DNA of 24,325 nt from the IMG/VR virus record IMGVR_UViG_3300017917_001749, positions 1-24,325 of that record; one strand, written 5' to 3'. The position numbers were made by a program, and so were the translations under genes. The notes below the pieces were generated by a model. The model was not told the origin of the DNA, did no database searches, and saw only the letters and a program-made list of their open reading frames with translations. This DNA comes from a virus. Shown here in pieces: positions 22,602 to 24,325 of the stretch (positions within the stretch are counted from its first letter, which is position 1; the number at the start of each line of letters is the position of its first letter).

Positions 22602-22630
22602 TTGACAAGATATAAATAAACACATACAAT
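22602..22630 (+). promoter_or_regulatory. Sigma-70 promoter with an embedded late octamer
   Basis: TTGACA (22602-22607), a 17-base spacer and TACAAT (22625-22630). The spacer contains a full TATAAATA (22611-22618). Start expected near 22637. It drives the structured RNA below and perhaps the tRNA array. Confidence 0.85.
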
Positions 22631-22636
22631 AGCAAC

Positions 22637-22844
22637 TATGATGAATACATTCAAACATTCGCAAGCAATAACAAAGCCAACACTAGGCGGGTTAGCCTAT
22701 TGGTCAGTGAATTGCCTACCGATGTTTAACAGTAATGATCGTGGTAGCGAGATTAGAAGTAGGGTCCTAGGAGACAGTGTATAACGCAATAGCATACACA
22801 ACACCCAAAAGGACCCTAGGAGATAAAAGACCCTAGGGTTTTTT
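22637..22844 (+). ncRNA. Structured RNA of about 208 bases with promoter and terminator
   Basis: A promoter-bounded segment with several stems: TAGGC/GCCTA (22684-22699), CTACC/GGTAG (22716-22747), GGGTCCT/AGGACCC (22762-22768 with 22810-22816), an inner GTGTAT/ATACAC (22777-22799), and a terminator at the end. The GGGTCCT/AGGACCC stem cannot form together with the terminator stem, so an attenuation switch is possible. A 48-residue ORF (22638-22784) starts at the transcription start, but its codons lie across the stems; I favour RNA. No known family is recognised. Confidence 0.55.
22813..22844 (+). terminator. Rho-independent terminator, mutually exclusive with an upstream stem
   Basis: ACCCTAGG (22813-22820), an 11-base loop, CCTAGGGT (22832-22839), then six T residues (22839-22844). 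The left arm overlaps AGGACCC (22810-22816), which can instead pair with GGGTCCT (22762-22768). Confidence 0.85.
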
Positions 22845-22879
22845 GTTTATAGTAGTAATAACTTTATAAGGAAGAACAA

Positions 22880-23056
22880 ATGCACACAGTAGACCATACT
22901 AAACTGCATAATGCAATCGTTCAAAAGGCGTTTGATGTCTCTTCGGCTTTTCTGACACCCTCCCAAACGGAGAAACTGTTTCAGAACAAGATCGACCGAG
23001 CCCGAGCTATGTTACAAGACAAAACTCGTGTTCCGACACCAAAAATAGAACGTTAA
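22880..23056 (+). CDS. Small basic helical protein, function unknown
   Basis: A 58-residue ORF with a good Shine-Dalgarno (AAGGAAG, 22868-22874) between two structured RNAs. The sequence (MHTVDHTKLHNAIVQKAFDV, then TPSQTEKLFQNKIDRARAML) looks mainly helical and basic, with no cysteines or membrane segment. No family is recognised. It lies in the RNA island between a terminator and the RNA before the tRNA cluster, so it may have its own unseen promoter or depend on read-through. Confidence 0.6.
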   Translation: MHTVDHTKLHNAIVQKAFDVSSAFLTPSQTEKLFQNKIDRARAMLQDKTRVPTPKIER

Positions 23057-23110
23057 TTGAACAAAGTGGATCAAGGCAACGAGAGCCGTAACAACACTTA
23101 AAACAAGTTA

Positions 23111-23226
23111 GAATGGGCGGACTGTAGGATGGAGTGCCTCTTGTGGCACAAAAAATTACAGCATACTAAAGCACATTCGCAACCACAGTGGGAGTGAAAA
23201 GTCCGAGGGGAGTGTGCTTCAGTATG
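23111..23226 (+). ncRNA. Candidate structured RNA upstream of the tRNA array
   Basis: No convincing ORF lies here. Long-range pairing is strong: CATACT-AA-AGCACA (23162-23175) with TGTGCT-TC-AGTATG (23213-23226), two 6-bp helices with a 2x2 internal loop; hairpin GTGCC/GGCAC (23134-23149); and CGGACT (23118-23123) pairing with AGTCCG (23200-23205), which crosses into the first domain and would form a pseudoknot. The first tRNA begins 6 bases after. It may be a processing substrate or an unassigned ncRNA; I do not see hammerhead, RNase P or group I cores. Confidence 0.5.
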
Positions 23227-23231
23227 AATAT

Positions 23232-23309
23232 GCAACGGTGGCAGAGTGGCCCAATGCAAGGGACTGCAAATCCCTAAAACCGCTGGTTCAAATCCAGCCC
23301 GTTGCTCCA
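23232..23309 (+). tRNA. tRNA-Cys (GCA)
   Basis: GCAACGG pairs with CCGTTGC; discriminator T, CCA encoded. Anticodon loop CTGCAAA on an AGGGA/TCCCT stem. First of the tRNA array. Confidence 0.93.
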
Positions 23310-23313
23310 TCTT

Positions 23314-23397
23314 GGGTTGGAAGAATCAATGGTGATTCAGTGGACTGTAAATCCGCCGCCTCTGGCACGACTGGTTCGATCCCAGTACAACCCACCA
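23314..23397 (+). tRNA. tRNA-Tyr (GTA)
   Basis: Class II tRNA of 84 bases: loop CTGTAAA on GTGGA/TCCGC, long variable region, T arm ACTGG/CCAGT, CCA encoded. The acceptor GGGTTGG/ACAACCC has a G-A mismatch at the seventh pair. Confidence 0.88.
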
Positions 23398-23403
23398 AAC
23401 AAT

Positions 23404-23493
23404 GGAAGTGTGGCAGAGTCCGGTTTATTGCAACAGTCTTGAAAACTGTCGAGTAGAAATGCTCCGTGAGTTCGAATCTCACCGCTTCCGCCA
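23404..23493 (+). tRNA. tRNA-Ser (TGA)
   Basis: Acceptor GGAAGTG/CGCTTCC, discriminator G, CCA encoded; loop CTTGAAA on ACAGT/ACTGT; long variable arm with GAG/CTC, typical of serine. Confidence 0.93.
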
Positions 23494-23498
23494 AACAT

Positions 23499-23586
23499 GG
23501 AAAGTTGGCCGAGTGGTTAAGGCAATGGATTGCTAATCCATCACTTATTAATAGGTGCATAGGTTCGAATCCTATACTTTCCGCCA
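23499..23586 (+). tRNA. tRNA-Ser (GCT)
   Basis: Acceptor GGAAAGT/ACTTTCC, discriminator G, CCA encoded; loop TTGCTAA on ATGGA/TCCAT; long variable arm. Confidence 0.93.
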
Positions 23587-23588
23587 AT

Positions 23589-23663
23589 GCAGGATTAATT
23601 CAGTGGTAGAATGTCTCGTTGCCAACGAGAATGTCATCGGTTCGAACCCGATATCCTGCTCCA
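23589..23663 (+). tRNA. tRNA-Gly (GCC)
   Basis: Acceptor GCAGGAT/ATCCTGC, discriminator T, CCA encoded; loop TTGCCAA on TCTCG/CGAGA. Confidence 0.93.
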
Positions 23664-23669
23664 AATATT

Positions 23670-23752
23670 GCCCCGATGGCGAAACTGGTAGACGCGGTGG
23701 TCTTAGAAGCCACTACTTCGGTGTGAGAGTTCGAGTCTCTCTTGGGGCACCA
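23670..23752 (+). tRNA. tRNA-Leu (TAG)
   Basis: Acceptor GCCCCGA/TTGGGGC, discriminator A, CCA encoded; loop CTTAGAA on GTGGT/GCCAC; extended variable arm. Confidence 0.92.
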
Positions 23753-23757
23753 GAATT

Positions 23758-23842
23758 GCGACTGTGGTGAAATAGGTAGACACAAGAGACTTAAAATCTC
23801 TCGCTGAGAGGCGTGCCAGTTCGATTCTGGCCGGTCGCACCA
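23758..23842 (+). tRNA. tRNA-Leu (TAA)
   Basis: Acceptor GCGACTG/CGGTCGC, discriminator A, CCA encoded; loop CTTAAAA on AGAGA/TCTCT; extended variable arm. Confidence 0.93.
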
Positions 23843-23852
23843 AACAATTTCA

Positions 23853-23926
23853 GGGCTGTTAGTTAAATGGGATAACATTGGCTTTGCAAGCCAGGGTTGA
23901 GAGTTCGATTCTCTCACGGTCCACCA
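23853..23926 (+). tRNA. tRNA-Ala (TGC)
   Basis: Acceptor GGGCTGT/ACGGTCC, with the G3-U70 identity pair; loop TTTGCAA; CCA encoded. Confidence 0.93.
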
Positions 23927-23934
23927 TAATAATT

Positions 23935-24012
23935 CGGAGTGTAGGCTAGCCCGGTTAAGTCGCCTGGTTTGGGACCAGGAAACCGCAAGTTCGAATCTTG
24001 CCACTCCGACCA
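23935..24012 (+). tRNA. tRNA-Pro (TGG)
   Basis: Acceptor CGGAGTG/CACTCCG, discriminator A, CCA encoded; loop TTTGGGA on CCTGG/CCAGG. Confidence 0.94.
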
Positions 24013-24017
24013 CACAT

Positions 24018-24091
24018 GCTCTTTTAGTTAAATGGTATAACAACGGTTTTGTAGTCCGTGATTAGAGGTTCGATTCCTTTAGAGAGCACCA
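24018..24091 (+). tRNA. tRNA-Thr (TGT)
   Basis: Acceptor GCTCTTT/AGAGAGC, discriminator A, CCA encoded; loop TTTGTAG. The last anticodon-stem pair is a T-T mismatch. Confidence 0.88.
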
Positions 24092-24099
24092 TAAACAAT

Positions 24100-24175
24100 T
24101 CCAACTTCGTATTCTTGGTGAGTACCCCCGGCTGTTAACCGGATGAGCTAGGTTCGAATCCTAGAGTTGGAGCCA
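24100..24175 (+). tRNA. tRNA-Asn (GTT)
   Basis: Acceptor TCCAACT/AGTTGGA, discriminator G, CCA encoded; loop CTGTTAA. The outermost anticodon-stem pair is C-A. Confidence 0.9.
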
Positions 24176-24176
24176 T

Positions 24177-24250
24177 GCTCTCGTAGTATAAAGGCATTAC
24201 ACTACATTGGTAATGTAGAAACACAGGATCGTTACCTGTCGAGAGCACCA
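24177..24250 (+). tRNA. tRNA-Thr (GGT)
   Basis: Acceptor GCTCTCG/CGAGAGC, discriminator A, CCA encoded; loop TTGGTAA on CTACA/TGTAG. The T loop reads ATCGTTA instead of the usual TTCGANT. Confidence 0.88.
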
Positions 24251-24255
24251 TCAAT

Positions 24256-24325
24256 GCCCTGCTGGACAAATTGGTAAAGTCATCTCTCTCAAAAGGAGAA
24301 GCTCTCCCTGTTCGAATCAGGGGCA
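24256..24325 (+). tRNA. Partial tRNA, anticodon read as CAA (Leu?), cut by the window end
   Basis: Acceptor GCCCTGC begins at 24256; the T arm CCCTG-TTCGAAT-CAGGG is followed by GCA, the first three of the seven 3' acceptor bases. Loop CTCAAAA on TCTCT/GGAGA gives CAA, but the variable region is only about 6 bases, short for leucine. Identity is uncertain. Confidence 0.7.

Noticed and set aside
22638-22784. 48-residue ORF right at the start point of the 22602 promoter
   Set aside because: Possible leaderless gene, but its codons cover several RNA stems and the protein has no clear pattern; left as an alternative to the structured RNA.
23098-24043. Minus-strand ORFs (70, 99, 147 residues) and plus-strand ORFs at 23214 and 23555
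   Set aside because: They are translations of tRNA genes or their complements, producing repeated pieces such as GFEP or RFEL from T arms; not proteins.

Overview
The window looks like part of the genome of a large, AT-rich, lytic tailed phage related to T4-like myoviruses. The genes are tightly packed on one strand, and neighbouring genes overlap by 1-4 bases (TAATG or ATGA junctions). It carries a T4 RNase H/FEN-type exonuclease, a MazG-like pyrophosphohydrolase, a 2OG-Fe(II) oxygenase, many small unrecognised genes, TATAAATA/CATAAATA octamers like T4 late promoters, and a dense tRNA array. I see no structural genes, integrase or host-like operons. The host is probably Gram-negative, because there is a lipoprotein signal peptide and a periplasmic solute receptor. 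The Bug/TctC-type receptor and the poly-glycine lipoprotein fit a betaproteobacterium, but that is inference.

Layout. (1) 1-10.5 kb: sugar and surface genes (two recognisable glycosyltransferases, a third possible one, GalE, a half-length DegT-type aminotransferase, a methyltransferase, UDP-galactopyranose mutase) interleaved with GTP cyclohydrolase I (FolE), a QueD-like protein, a HIT protein and a large FG-GAP lipoprotein. GalE plus Glf can supply UDP-galactofuranose. (2) 10.5-16.8 kb: a phosphoribosyltransferase, QueE, NAD synthetase, an SGNH-like protein, the FEN exonuclease, a MazG-like protein and several small genes. FolE, QueD and QueE are three steps of 7-deazaguanine synthesis, which in phages usually serves DNA modification. 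No QueC is recognised; a PP-loop ATPase at 17.3 kb is the only candidate. (3) 16.8-20.7 kb: a tRNA (CAU), the PP-loop protein, then two substrate-binding proteins of different transporter classes (TctC-like and DctP-like). Each has its own late-type promoter and a similar structured leader, and the pair is closed by a strong terminator. (4) 20.7-22.2 kb: a 30-residue membrane peptide, an oxygenase and small genes. (5) 22.2-24.3 kb: an RNA island with a circularly permuted (two-piece) tmRNA, a promoter- and terminator-bounded structured RNA, another long-range-paired RNA, and at least 13 tRNA genes with encoded CCA, the last cut by the window end.

Regulation. Near-consensus sigma-70 promoters (TTGACA-17-TATAAT or TACAAT) stand before folE, the lipoprotein, queD, the phosphoribosyltransferase, the first tRNA, the small membrane ORF and the structured RNA. 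Several carry a TAAATA late-type motif in the spacer or a palindrome over the -10, and two protein genes appear to be leaderless.

The most novel material is the RNA: the repeated leader motif before the two solute receptors, the permuted tmRNA with its long tag, and the two unassigned structured RNAs.
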